Assembly: GCF_039871655.1 (NCBI RefSeq)
Contig: NZ_JBDPLZ010000007.1
Coordinates: 124,001 to 188,000, forward strand
Direction: 5' to 3'
DNA from: Actinocorallia sp039871655
GTDB lineage: Bacteria > Actinomycetota > Actinomycetes > Streptosporangiales > Streptosporangiaceae
DNA: 64,000 bases
Position 1 is the first letter of the stretch. Every line of letters starts with the position of its first letter. Made by a program: the position numbers and the translations under genes. The notes beneath the pieces were generated by a model. The model ran no database searches, was not told the DNA's origin, and worked only from the letters and a program-made list of their open reading frames with translations. Positions 43,678 to 52,143 of the stretch are shown piece after piece.

Positions 43678-44625
43678 GTGAACTGGGGACTGACCATTCC
43701 GCTGCCCGGCATCAAGCTCGCCGAGCACAAAGACCTCGTCCAGGAACTGCCCGGGCTGGGTTACACCGACGTCTGGTCGGCCGAGACCAACGGCAACGAC
43801 GGATTCACCCCGCTCGCGCTCGCCTCGCAGTGGGCGCCCGAACTGCGGCTCGGCCCCGCGATCGTGCCGGTCTACACGCGCGGACCCGCGCTGCTGGCGC
43901 AGCAGGCCGCGACCCTGGCCGACCTGGCCCCCGGCAGGTTCGTACTCGGCATCGGCACCTCCAGCGACACCATCGTGGAGCGCTGGAACGGCATCCCGTT
44001 CACCGAGCCGTTCGCCAAGGTGCGCGACACCCTGCGGTTCCTGCGCCGCGCGCTCGCGGGCGAGAAGGTCACCGACGAGGCGCTGGGCGTGAAGGGCTTC
44101 AAGCTGGAGTCCGCGCCGGAGGTCCCGCCGAAGATCGCGCTTGCGGCGCTGCGGCCCGGCATGCTGCGGCTGGCCGCCCGCGAGGCCGACGCCGCCATCA
44201 CCAACTGGCTGTCCCCGCAGGACGTCCGGACGGTGCGCGGGGCATTCGACCCGGACAAGGAGCTGCTCGCCCGGCTCTTCGTCGTCCCCACCGAGGACGC
44301 CGACGAGGCGCGCAAGCTGGGCCGCTGGCTCATCACCGCGTACCTGAACGTCCCGGTCTACCAGAAGTTCCACGAGTGGCTGGGCCGCGGCGAGGCGATG
44401 CGCCCGATGAACGAGGCGTGGGCGGCGGGCGACCGCCAGGGCGCGCTGAAGGCCATCCCCGATGAGGTCGTCGACGACCTCATCGTCCACGGCTCACCCG
44501 CCGACTGCCGCGAGCGCATCAAGGAGTACGTCGCGAACGGCCTGACCACCCCGATCCTCATGCTGCTGCCGAACAGCCAGTTGAACGGCGTCGAGGCGGT
44601 CCGCGCGCTGGCCCCCACGGCCTGA
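43678..44625 (+). CDS. LLM-class F420-dependent oxidoreductase
   Basis: 315-aa TIM-barrel flavin/F420 enzyme of the luciferase-like superfamily. Landmarks are LPGLGYTDVWSAETNG, LRLGPAIVPVYTRGPALLAQQAATL and LAPGRFVLGIGTSS. The family transfers hydride from reduced coenzyme F420. In mycobacteria a relative (Rv3520c) lies in the sterol gene cluster. GTG start, 22 nt after the SDR, so one operon. Confidence 0.9.
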   Translation: MNWGLTIPLPGIKLAEHKDLVQELPGLGYTDVWSAETNGNDGFTPLALASQWAPELRLGPAIVPVYTRGPALLAQQAATLADLAPGRFVLGIGTSSDTIVERWNGIPFTEPFAKVRDTLRFLRRALAGEKVTDEALGVKGFKLESAPEVPPKIALAALRPGMLRLAAREADAAITNWLSPQDVRTVRGAFDPDKELLARLFVVPTEDADEARKLGRWLITAYLNVPVYQKFHEWLGRGEAMRPMNEAWAAGDRQGALKAIPDEVVDDLIVHGSPADCRERIKEYVANGLTTPILMLLPNSQLNGVEAVRALAPTA

Positions 44626-44644
44626 GCCGCACCGAACGACCCGA

Positions 44645-44678
44645 GGGTCCGCCTCGCCCCACCGGGCGAGGCGGACCC
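44645..44678. terminator. Bidirectional terminator between LLM gene and carboxylesterase
   Basis: Perfect 15-bp stem starting GGGTCCGCCTCGCCC with a CCACC-type loop, followed by TTCGTCTT on the + strand. It lies between converging genes. Confidence 0.9.
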
Positions 44679-44685
44679 TTCGTCT

Positions 44686-46116
44686 TCAACCGGCCGCCTG
44701 CTCCCAGATGAGGCGGGAAGCCTCCAACGGGCGGGCCGTGTCCGACGGCTCGGTGTCCCAGACCCTGGCCCTGCGCTCATCGAGGTCGAACCGCGGCCAG
44801 CCGGGGTCGCCGGCCGCGGCGAAGGACGTCCAGGACTCGCGGATCCGCGCGGAGAGCCCCGCGAAGTCCTCCGGCGGCGGGGAACCCAGCACACGCGCCG
44901 CGAACCCGCCCTGGACGTTGCCGAAGACGAACGGCACGTCCACGCCGTGACCCGCGCCGAGCACGGGGCCCCGCCAGGCGAACTCGTACAGCCAGGTGCG
45001 GCCGCCCGCCCTCGCGTGCGCCTCGGCCACCCGCATCGTCGGCACACGCACCACCGCGTCCGACATCATCACCATGAACAGGCCCGCGTCGTCCGCGCCG
45101 GGGTACGCCTCGCGGTAGGCGGCGACCGCGTCGGGGCCGAGCCCGAGGGAGGCCGCCACGTCCGCCGGGCCGACGCCGGGCGGGGGCGGCCCGGGGAAGA
45201 GCCCGCGGAACTCCTCTCGGGTGTACCCGCAGACGAGCTCCACCCTCCGGGCGGCGACCTCCCCGATCCCCGTCCACGGCTGCCCGGTGACGAGCTCGCC
45301 GTCGACGACCGGCCCGAAGGCGCTGACGCCCGCGCCCGGCCCCGTCAGCGGCGCGTCCTGCACGGCGAGGATCGACTCGGGCGGCAGCGCCGCGAACCCC
45401 TCCAGGGTCGCCTCCACCCTCGCCGCGGCGGCCAGCGAGGCGGTGATCCGCCCGGCCTCGTCCGCGGTGCGCGCCCCCTCCGGGACGCTCTGCGCGATCG
45501 CCCGTCGGAACAGCCCCTCGGAGGCCGGTGCGGCGAGGAGCAGCACGACCGACGCCGCGCCCGCGGACTGCCCGAAGACGGTGACGGCGTCGGGATCGCC
45601 GCCGAAGGCCGCGATGTTCTCCCGTACCCAGCGCAGCGCCGCGAGCTGGTCGAGCAGCCCGCGGTTGTCGGGAGCGCCGGGCAGGTGCCCGAAGCCCTCG
45701 AAACCCACCCGGTAGTCGAGTGTCACCACCACGACCCCGGAACCGGCGAGCAAGGCGCCGTCGTAGTGCGGCATGCGGGCCGAACCCGCCTTCCACGCGC
45801 CGCCCTGGATCCAGACCATGACCGGCAGACCCGCCCCGCCCGCGTCCGGCGTCCAGACGTTCAGCCGCAGGCAGTCCAGCCCGTCACCGGGCCGCCACAC
45901 CGGCGGCGCCCCCGGTGCCGGGGGAAGCTGAGGCGCCGCGGGCCCGAACCCGACGGCGTCACGCACCCCCTCCCAGCCTTCCGGCGGGCAGGGGGCCTGG
46001 AACCGCAGCTCCCCTTCCGGCGCGGCGGCGTACGGAATCCCCCGGAAGGAGACGACGCCGCCCTGGTCGATCCCCCGAACCATGCCGTGGACGGTCTTCA
46101 CCACTGTGTCGTTCAC
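44686..46116 (-). CDS. Type-B carboxylesterase/lipase
   Basis: 476 aa, alpha/beta-hydrolase of the carboxylesterase B family. The nucleophile elbow GQSAG (about 189-193), oxyanion hole VWIQGGAW, second motif LDCLRLNVWTP and the His region GAGHGVDVPFVFGN are all present. No signal peptide, so it is probably cytoplasmic, hydrolysing small esters. GTG start. Separate from the convergent LLM gene. Confidence 0.92.
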   Translation of the reverse strand: MNDTVVKTVHGMVRGIDQGGVVSFRGIPYAAAPEGELRFQAPCPPEGWEGVRDAVGFGPAAPQLPPAPGAPPVWRPGDGLDCLRLNVWTPDAGGAGLPVMVWIQGGAWKAGSARMPHYDGALLAGSGVVVVTLDYRVGFEGFGHLPGAPDNRGLLDQLAALRWVRENIAAFGGDPDAVTVFGQSAGAASVVLLLAAPASEGLFRRAIAQSVPEGARTADEAGRITASLAAAARVEATLEGFAALPPESILAVQDAPLTGPGAGVSAFGPVVDGELVTGQPWTGIGEVAARRVELVCGYTREEFRGLFPGPPPPGVGPADVAASLGLGPDAVAAYREAYPGADDAGLFMVMMSDAVVRVPTMRVAEAHARAGGRTWLYEFAWRGPVLGAGHGVDVPFVFGNVQGGFAARVLGSPPPEDFAGLSARIRESWTSFAAAGDPGWPRFDLDERRARVWDTEPSDTARPLEASRLIWEQAAG

Positions 46117-46191
46117 AGCCGGACGCTAACGGCCACCACCGACAGAATCCCCGTCACTCGAATGAGGGGCGCGGACTCGGCGGGGAAAGGC

Positions 46192-47220
46192 TCACGCTTC
46201 CTCCAGCACGGTGGCCAGTAGCGAGGTGGCGGTGTTGGTGTGGGGGAAGGGGTCGTCCGGCGGCACAAGTCCGTACTCGATGAACAGCCGGCCGATCCGT
46301 GCCATCACGACCGCGAACTTCAGGCCGGACAGCACCTCGTAGTAGGGCAGGTTCTCCATCGGGCGTCCGAGGAGTTCGGTGTACCGCACGACGGTCCGTT
46401 CTCTTCCCGGGAACCCTTCCAGGGGCGGAAGACCGACGGCCGTGTAGTGGTGTCGGTCCAGGTAGAGGTACCAGGCGAGGTCTTCTTCGGGTTGTCCCAG
46501 GGTGACCATCTCCCAGTCGAGGATCGCGCTGACCTCGCCGTCCACGAACAGCATGTTGCCGATCCGCGAGTCCCCCCACAGCAGTGCCGGTGGGCGCTTC
46601 TCCTCGGGACGGTTCGCGCGCAGCCACTCCAGCGCCCGTTCCGCGATCGGGACCTTCCCCTCGTAGGACCAGTGCAGGTAGTGCTCGTAGTAGTTGAGCC
46701 GCTGCACCAGCCCCGTCGGCCCGTACTCCGTCTGGTCGACGTACTCCAGCCCGTCGACCGGTTGGGCGTGGACGTCCGCCATGGCGCGCAGCCCGTTGTC
46801 CCACAGGGCGGCCCGTTCCGCCGGGGTGATCTCGGTGACCCACCCTTCCTGGTGGTAGGGCGGCATGTCGGAGGGCGCGCGTCCGGGGCGGGCGGCCATG
46901 ACGAAGAACGGTGCGCCCAGCAACGAGGGGTCCGGTTCGTACCAGAACACCTCCGGCACTTTCACGCCCCGCCCGTGCAGTTCGCGCAGCACGCGGTACT
47001 GCTCCTCGAAGCGGGGCTCGGGGAAGATCTGGTGACCGGTCGGCGCGACCTTGGCGACGTAGTCCGCGCCGCCCGCGCGGAAGATCAGGGTCTCGGCGGA
47101 GAACCCGCTGGAGACCGGGGTCTCCAGGTGCTCCACGGCGGCTCCGGGCAGCCGCCCGTCCAGCCAGCGGGTGAGGATCTCCCTGGTGAGCGCGGGGTCG
47201 CGCTGGTCGGGTACCGGCAC
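46192..47220 (-). CDS. APH-type phosphotransferase (acyl-CoA dehydrogenase-associated family)
   Basis: 342-aa aminoglycoside-phosphotransferase-fold kinase. Landmarks are LIFRAGGADYVAKVAPTG (ATP lysine), and the catalytic/metal segment LLWGDSRIGNMLF with AILDWEMVTLG. This subgroup (ACAD10/FadE36-like) is linked with acyl-CoA metabolism rather than antibiotic resistance. GTG at 47220 has AGGAGGG upstream. The divergent HAD hydrolase shares its promoter region, with a palindromic operator candidate. Confidence 0.87.
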   Translation of the reverse strand: MPVPDQRDPALTREILTRWLDGRLPGAAVEHLETPVSSGFSAETLIFRAGGADYVAKVAPTGHQIFPEPRFEEQYRVLRELHGRGVKVPEVFWYEPDPSLLGAPFFVMAARPGRAPSDMPPYHQEGWVTEITPAERAALWDNGLRAMADVHAQPVDGLEYVDQTEYGPTGLVQRLNYYEHYLHWSYEGKVPIAERALEWLRANRPEEKRPPALLWGDSRIGNMLFVDGEVSAILDWEMVTLGQPEEDLAWYLYLDRHHYTAVGLPPLEGFPGRERTVVRYTELLGRPMENLPYYEVLSGLKFAVVMARIGRLFIEYGLVPPDDPFPHTNTATSLLATVLEEA

Positions 47221-47235
47221 ACCGCCCTCCTCTCT

Positions 47236-47251
47236 TACCAAGCGCTAGGTA
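47236..47251. promoter_or_regulatory. Candidate TetR-type operator in APH/HAD divergent promoter
   Basis: TACCAAGCGCTAGGTA, a 16-bp near-palindrome (two mismatches), 16 nt upstream of the APH start. It shares CCAAnCGnTnGGTAG with the site at 53783-53800. Confidence 0.5.
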
Positions 47252-47311
47252 GGTTCTGTGACGGTAAACCCTGAGCACGAACATGTGAAGGGCGTCCTTA
47301 GGATGGGGAAA

Positions 47312-47953
47312 ATGGAGATCAAGGCGGTGTTCTTCGATGTCGGCGAGACCCTCATCAACGAAGGGCGCATCTACGGCGAGTGGGCCGACTGGCTGGGCGT
47401 GCCTCGGCACACCTTCAACGCGGTCCTCGGCGGGGTGATCGCCCGGGGCGAGCACCACCTGGCCGTCCTGGAGCACTTCAGGCCGGGCTTCGACCTGGCC
47501 GCGGAGGAGGCGGCCCGGCGCGCCGCCGGGGTGCCGAACGGCTTCGGCCCGCAGGACCTCTACCCTGACGCGCGGCGCTGCCTGGCCGACCTGCGGGCGA
47601 TGGGGCTGCTGGTGGGGGTGGCCGGCAACCAGCCGAAGGAGGCCGCCGCCCAGTTCGCCGCGCTCGGCCTGGAGGCCGACATCGTGGGCATGTCCGAGGA
47701 CTGGGGCGTGGAGAAGCCGTCTCCCGGGTTCTTCGCCCGGGTCTGCGCCGAGGCTGGCCTGCCGCCCGAGCGCATCCTCTACGTGGGCGACCGCATCGAC
47801 AACGACGTCAGGCCCGGACTCGCCGCCGGCTTCCAGGTCGCCTTCCTCCGGCGCGGCCCCTGGGGCAACGTGCAGCGGGACGACGAGGCGCTCGCCCGCT
47901 GCCGCTTCCAGTTGGGCTCGCTCGCCGAACTTCCCCCGCTCCTGGCCCCTTAA
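47312..47953 (+). CDS. HAD-superfamily hydrolase
   Basis: 213-aa phosphatase-type protein. Motif I is FFDVGETLI with the nucleophile Asp (usual second Asp replaced by Gly-Glu), motif II is near VGVAGNQ, the Lys of motif III is in VEKPSPGFF, and motif IV is VGDRIDNDV. Start set at ATG 47312 (AGGA 9 nt upstream); ATG 47303 is possible. Divergent from the APH gene; substrate unknown. Confidence 0.87.
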   Translation: MEIKAVFFDVGETLINEGRIYGEWADWLGVPRHTFNAVLGGVIARGEHHLAVLEHFRPGFDLAAEEAARRAAGVPNGFGPQDLYPDARRCLADLRAMGLLVGVAGNQPKEAAAQFAALGLEADIVGMSEDWGVEKPSPGFFARVCAEAGLPPERILYVGDRIDNDVRPGLAAGFQVAFLRRGPWGNVQRDDEALARCRFQLGSLAELPPLLAP

Positions 47954-48066
47954 GGGACTTCCCTTAACCCTCAAGGACCAGCTAAGAACAGTACATAAGA
48001 CCGATTTGTCAGGCCTGGTGGCTTCGTAGCGTGGTGGTCATCCACACCACCAGTGAAGGAGTCGAC

Positions 48067-48270
48067 ATGGAAGGCCTCTACCGTCCCCGGCAGGGCAGGA
48101 TGATCGCGGGAGTGTGCGCCGGACTGGCCCGGAGGTTCGACCTGAGCCCCGGCCTCGTCCGCATACTGGCCCTGCTGTCCTGCCTGCTGCCCGGACCGCA
48201 GTTCATCGCCTACGTGATCCTGTGGATCATGATGCCGAACGAGGAGAAGTACCGGGCCACCCGGATCTGA
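48067..48270 (+). CDS. PspC-domain small membrane protein
   Basis: 67 aa. Nearly all of it is a PspC domain: LYRPRQGRMIAGVCAGLARRF followed by a hydrophobic segment (LALLSCLLPGPQFIAYVILWIMMP). Envelope-stress-related in families with known function. ATG with AAGGAG at ideal spacing. Confidence 0.9.
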   Translation: MEGLYRPRQGRMIAGVCAGLARRFDLSPGLVRILALLSCLLPGPQFIAYVILWIMMPNEEKYRATRI

Positions 48271-48434
48271 CAGCCGGTCCCCAAAACACGGGAAAATGCG
48301 TACGGTGCTCCTCGGGTCACCGTACGCTACCAACTGAATCGCAGCACTATTGGACATTAGTCTGATTGATTGAGCGAGGGGCGCCCGGGACACCGGGGCC
48401 ACCCCGGACACCGAGGTCACCGAAGGGGGCGCGG

Positions 48435-51400
48435 GTGGGCGGCGAGCTGAAGGCCGGAGAGATCGAGGCCGAGGCGGAGGAGCTGCTGCGTTCCCTGCGG
48501 GACGTCGCGGTGTCCCGGCGGGTCAGGGTGCCCGACCTCGCCGCCTACGACCAGGTGCACTGGCTCTCGGAGCTGCCCTCCGACGTCCGGCTGCACCCTG
48601 ACGCGGGCCCCGGCGAGGTGCTCTTCGGGCTTCCGCCGATCCCGCTGGAGCCGCCCGACTCGGTGGCCGACGCGGCCGGCTTCGACACCTGGCTCGGCCT
48701 GCGCCGCTGGTACCGCGCGCTGAGCGGCCTGGCCGAGGCTATCGATTCCCCGCAGGAGCCCGGCGACCCGCACGGCAGGGAGCTCGTGCTGGCCACCGGC
48801 CTGTTCACCTGGACGGACGGCGCCCAAGACGAGCCGGTCCAGGTGCGCAACCACCTGCTGGCCACCCCGGTGCGCGTCGAGCCCGACCCCCGCACCGGGC
48901 GGGTCGACGTGGTGGTCGGCCATGGTCCCGCCGTCCTGCAGGACCTCGACGTGCTCGGCGACACCCCGGGCTTCCAGCCCGCCCGGACCGACTGGCTGCG
49001 CGAGGCCGTCAGGGCCGGGCAGGGCGCGGCCCTCCACGCCTCCGTCTCCGACGTCCTGCGCAAATGGGGGTCGTCCGCCTTCCCCGGGCCCGTCCCCTTC
49101 CGCGAGGACTGGGCGGACGAGGGCGGCCCCGGCACCAGGATCCGGCTCGCGCCCGCCCTGGTCCTGCGCTCCCGCTCCGGCTCCGCCCTGGTCGGGCTGC
49201 TGGAGGGCATGCTCGCCGACCTGGACGACGGGCCGGTGCCCGCGGGGATCGCCCGTTTCCTCAGGCCCGGCCCGGACGACCGGCTGGCGCATCTGCCGGA
49301 CCGCTCGTCCGTGGGCGGTCTGCTCACCGCGCTGCTCGCCCGAGGCCGGCGCGTCCTGGTCACCACCAGGCACCCGCAGAAGGTCCGCGGCCGGCTGCCC
49401 GCCGAGCTCGCCGGGCTGGCCGTCACGTTCACCGGCGGCGGATCCGACCTCGCCGAGCGCACCCGGGAGTTGGGCGCCCGCTTCGCCGCCCACGACCCCG
49501 AGCGCTACGACCGGGCGCTGGCCGAGCGCCATGCCAGGGCCGTCGACCTCCAGCACGAGGCGGCCGGGCTGCGGGCCCGGCTCGCCGCCTTCCGGCAGGA
49601 GGAGCGCCTGGACCTCGCCCCCGGCTACCACGGCACCCGGGAGGAGCTGGAGGCGGCCCTGTCCCCCGGCTTCCCCTGGCTGCCAGTGCTCCGCGGCCTG
49701 CCCGCCGAGCCCCCGCTCACCTGTGAGGAGGCGGCCGAGCTCACCGAGCTGCTGGCCACCCGCACCCCCGCCCGCGAGGCCAGGGCCGGCCAGCGCCTCC
49801 CCGACCCGTCGGCGCTGCCCGCTCCCGGCAGGGTGCGGCTGCTGGTGGCGATGGCGCAGGTGCCCGCGACCGAGCCGGGCGACCTCGCCCAGCGGCTCTC
49901 CGACCGCGAACCCGAGGCTCTGCAGCGGCTCGAGGAGTACGCGGGGGTCGTCCAGAGCGCCATGGACGACCTGGGCATCGACTGGGGCAGCAGCGACTGG
50001 ACCGCCCGCGCCCTGCGCGAGGGGCTGGCCGGGCCCGCCCCGCTGTGGGAGTACCTGGGCGACCTGGCGGGCCGGGCCGCGACCGCCGACAGGGCCCTGC
50101 GCGCGGTCGGCGGGCACTGGGTGGTGCTGCCGCCCGGAGCCGAGGGCGAGCTCATCGAGGCGGCGCTGGAACTGCGCCGCCACCTGGCCTCCGGGGGCGT
50201 GCTGAAGCGCGGCCCGATCAAACCCGCGGTGCAGAAGCGCGCCGAGCCGCTGCTGACGGAGGCCACCGTCGACGGAGGCCCGCCCAGGACACCCGAACGC
50301 CTGGACGTGGTCATCGCCGCGCTGGAGAGCAGGCAGGCCGTGGCCGAGCTGGCCGAGGCGTGGCGCTCGGTCGGGGTGGAACTCGCCGACAGCCAGGCGC
50401 TCGACGGGCTGGTCGCCCAGCTGTCGGTGCTGTACGCCAAGCTCGGCCAGGTCAGGACGGCGCTGCGGGCCGTCACCGAGACCAACCGGCTGCTGCGCCG
50501 CATCGGCCTGCAGGTCCCGCTGCGCACCCCTGCCGAGTGGCGGGAGTACCGGCGGGCGCTGGAGCTCGTCCGGGTCCGCCAGCGGGCCTCGACGGCCTGG
50601 GCGGCGCTGGCGTCCCTGCGGCAGACGGTCGAGCTGGAGATCGGCGAGGGGCAGGCCCCGCCGGAGCTGCAGGCCGCGGCCGCCGCCCTGTCCGCCCGCG
50701 ACCTGCCCGCCTACGAGAGGTGCCTGGAGGGCCTGGACCGCGCCCGCAGGGAGCAGGCGGCGGAGCTGCGCTGCGTGGAACTGCTGGAACGGCTGCGCGA
50801 GGTCCACCCCGACCTGGCCCGGCGCCCGACGCTGGTGCCCGAGGAGTGGGAGGAGGCCTGGCGCTGGGCGCACGTGTCGTCCCTGCTGCTGGAGCATCCG
50901 CGCGCCCGCGAGGACCTGGAGCTGGCCGAGGCGCTGGAGCGGACCCGCGAACAGGCCGTCGAGGCCGGCGCCACCCTCTCCTACGCCCAGGCGTGGGGCT
51001 GGGTGCTGTCCCGGCCGGACGCCCCGCCGCCCCTGTGGATCATGCCGCCCGCCGAGGCCGTCTCCGCCCTGCCCGGCGCCCGGGACCGCTTCGACGTCGT
51101 GGTGGTCGACCACGCGGGTGAGGGCGTGGAGTCGCTCTTCCTGCTGTGGCACGCGGCCCAGGTGATGATCCTCGGCGAGGGCGGATCCGTGCCCGCGGAC
51201 CGGGACCTCACTCCGGAGACGACGTTCTTCGGCGCGCTCGCCGCCCGGTTCCCGGTGCTGGAGATGGGCTCGGACGGCGGACGGAGGCTTCCCTCTCCCC
51301 CGCCGGAACGCCCCGAGGTCCCCGCGCCCCGTTCCGGTGAAGAGCCGCTCGACCTCACGCCGGGCCGTTCCATCGTCGCCTACCGCCGGGACGAGCTGGT

Positions 51401-51548
51401 CGAACTCGTGCGTAGGCTGGCCGCTGAAACCACGCTCACCGACGAGCAGCTCGTCGCCCGCGCGAGGGAGATGCTGGACTGCCCGCAAGACGAGCACCTC
51501 ATCGTCGAGGCACGCCTGCGCTACGCCGTCCAGTCGCTCCACGAGTGA
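48435..51548 (+). CDS. Large protein related to SF1 (DNA2-like) helicases but lacking the ATPase motifs
   Basis: 1037 aa from GTG 48435 (AAGGGGG in front; an upstream TTG would add 23 Pro/Gly residues). The part around 290-420 (GRRVLVTTRHPQKVRGRLP, then long coiled coils) and FDVVVVDHAGEGVESLFLLW (about 885) align by eye with the SF1 helicases found in actinobacteria, but Walker A is replaced by LPDRSSVGG and the DEAS-type Walker B by DHAG. The second RecA lobe is absent. N-terminal and long helical middle region unassigned. Start of a three-gene group with the membrane protein. Confidence 0.75.
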   Translation: MGGELKAGEIEAEAEELLRSLRDVAVSRRVRVPDLAAYDQVHWLSELPSDVRLHPDAGPGEVLFGLPPIPLEPPDSVADAAGFDTWLGLRRWYRALSGLAEAIDSPQEPGDPHGRELVLATGLFTWTDGAQDEPVQVRNHLLATPVRVEPDPRTGRVDVVVGHGPAVLQDLDVLGDTPGFQPARTDWLREAVRAGQGAALHASVSDVLRKWGSSAFPGPVPFREDWADEGGPGTRIRLAPALVLRSRSGSALVGLLEGMLADLDDGPVPAGIARFLRPGPDDRLAHLPDRSSVGGLLTALLARGRRVLVTTRHPQKVRGRLPAELAGLAVTFTGGGSDLAERTRELGARFAAHDPERYDRALAERHARAVDLQHEAAGLRARLAAFRQEERLDLAPGYHGTREELEAALSPGFPWLPVLRGLPAEPPLTCEEAAELTELLATRTPAREARAGQRLPDPSALPAPGRVRLLVAMAQVPATEPGDLAQRLSDREPEALQRLEEYAGVVQSAMDDLGIDWGSSDWTARALREGLAGPAPLWEYLGDLAGRAATADRALRAVGGHWVVLPPGAEGELIEAALELRRHLASGGVLKRGPIKPAVQKRAEPLLTEATVDGGPPRTPERLDVVIAALESRQAVAELAEAWRSVGVELADSQALDGLVAQLSVLYAKLGQVRTALRAVTETNRLLRRIGLQVPLRTPAEWREYRRALELVRVRQRASTAWAALASLRQTVELEIGEGQAPPELQAAAAALSARDLPAYERCLEGLDRARREQAAELRCVELLERLREVHPDLARRPTLVPEEWEEAWRWAHVSSLLLEHPRAREDLELAEALERTREQAVEAGATLSYAQAWGWVLSRPDAPPPLWIMPPAEAVSALPGARDRFDVVVVDHAGEGVESLFLLWHAAQVMILGEGGSVPADRDLTPETTFFGALAARFPVLEMGSDGGRRLPSPPPERPEVPAPRSGEEPLDLTPGRSIVAYRRDELVELVRRLAAETTLTDEQLVARAREMLDCPQDEHLIVEARLRYAVQSLHE

Positions 51549-51579
51549 CAGGGCCGCAGTGACGGAACGGAGTCGCGCC

Positions 51580-52062
51580 ATGGCACGCAGGCCCCAACCA
51601 CCGCCGGGCCAGACCTCGCCCCTGGCGTGGACCTCCCGCGACCCGCGCGGATTCCTCGCCGCCTTCCTCGGGTCGCTGCTGCTGTCCGCGGCCCTGTTCA
51701 GCCTCGCCGACGGCGGGCTCTCCTGGGCTGCCGAACCGCTGCTGTGGACCGTCCCCGTCGTGCTGTCCGCGCTGTTCGCCCTGTTCGTGTGGGCCCGCAC
51801 CCCGTCGATCGCGGCGGGCGCCGACTGGTTCCGCTACGGCGCCTCCTGGGTGAAGACCGGCGGGCTGCGCCACGTCCGGCTGAACACCGCCTCCCGCCGC
51901 CCCACCCTCTTCCTGGAGGACGGCGCGGGCCGCGACCTGGAACTCGACGTCACCCGCCTGGCCGCGCACCGCGAGGTGCACGACCTGCTCCTGTCCACCC
52001 TCCGCCGCACCACGGCCGGCCTGGACCTGGACTCCCGCACCCGCGAGTTCCTCAGGGGCTGA
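51580..52062 (+). CDS. Small membrane protein with PH-like domain
   Basis: 160 aa. Two membrane segments (about 25-45 and 52-70) are followed by a soluble domain, FRYGASWVKTGGLRHVRLNTASRRPT, rich in beta strands, resembling bacterial PH-like domains. ATG with CGGAG upstream. It follows the helicase-like gene by 31 nt and is probably cotranscribed. Confidence 0.75.
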   Translation: MARRPQPPPGQTSPLAWTSRDPRGFLAAFLGSLLLSAALFSLADGGLSWAAEPLLWTVPVVLSALFALFVWARTPSIAAGADWFRYGASWVKTGGLRHVRLNTASRRPTLFLEDGAGRDLELDVTRLAAHREVHDLLLSTLRRTTAGLDLDSRTREFLRG

Positions 52063-52094
52063 CCGCCCCTTTGGAGGAACCGCCCGGAACGCCG

Positions 52095-52125
52095 CCGGCC
52101 CGCCCCCGAAACGGGGACGGGCCGG
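52095..52125. terminator. Bidirectional terminator between converging genes
   Basis: CCGGCCCG and CCCCG pair with CGGGG and CGGGCCGG across an AAA loop with a single C/A mismatch, located between the membrane protein stop and the thiolase stop. Confidence 0.85.
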
Positions 52126-52143
52126 TGCGAGGTACCGCCGGGC

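Noticed and set aside
46192..47220. Aminoglycoside resistance gene
   Set aside because: It has the APH fold, but its sequence belongs to the acyl-CoA-associated subgroup and its context is lipid metabolism.
48417..51800. 1127-codon minus-strand frame opposite the helicase-like gene
   Set aside because: Its translation is Gly/Gln/Arg-rich without motifs; the plus-strand frame has homology and a ribosome-binding site.
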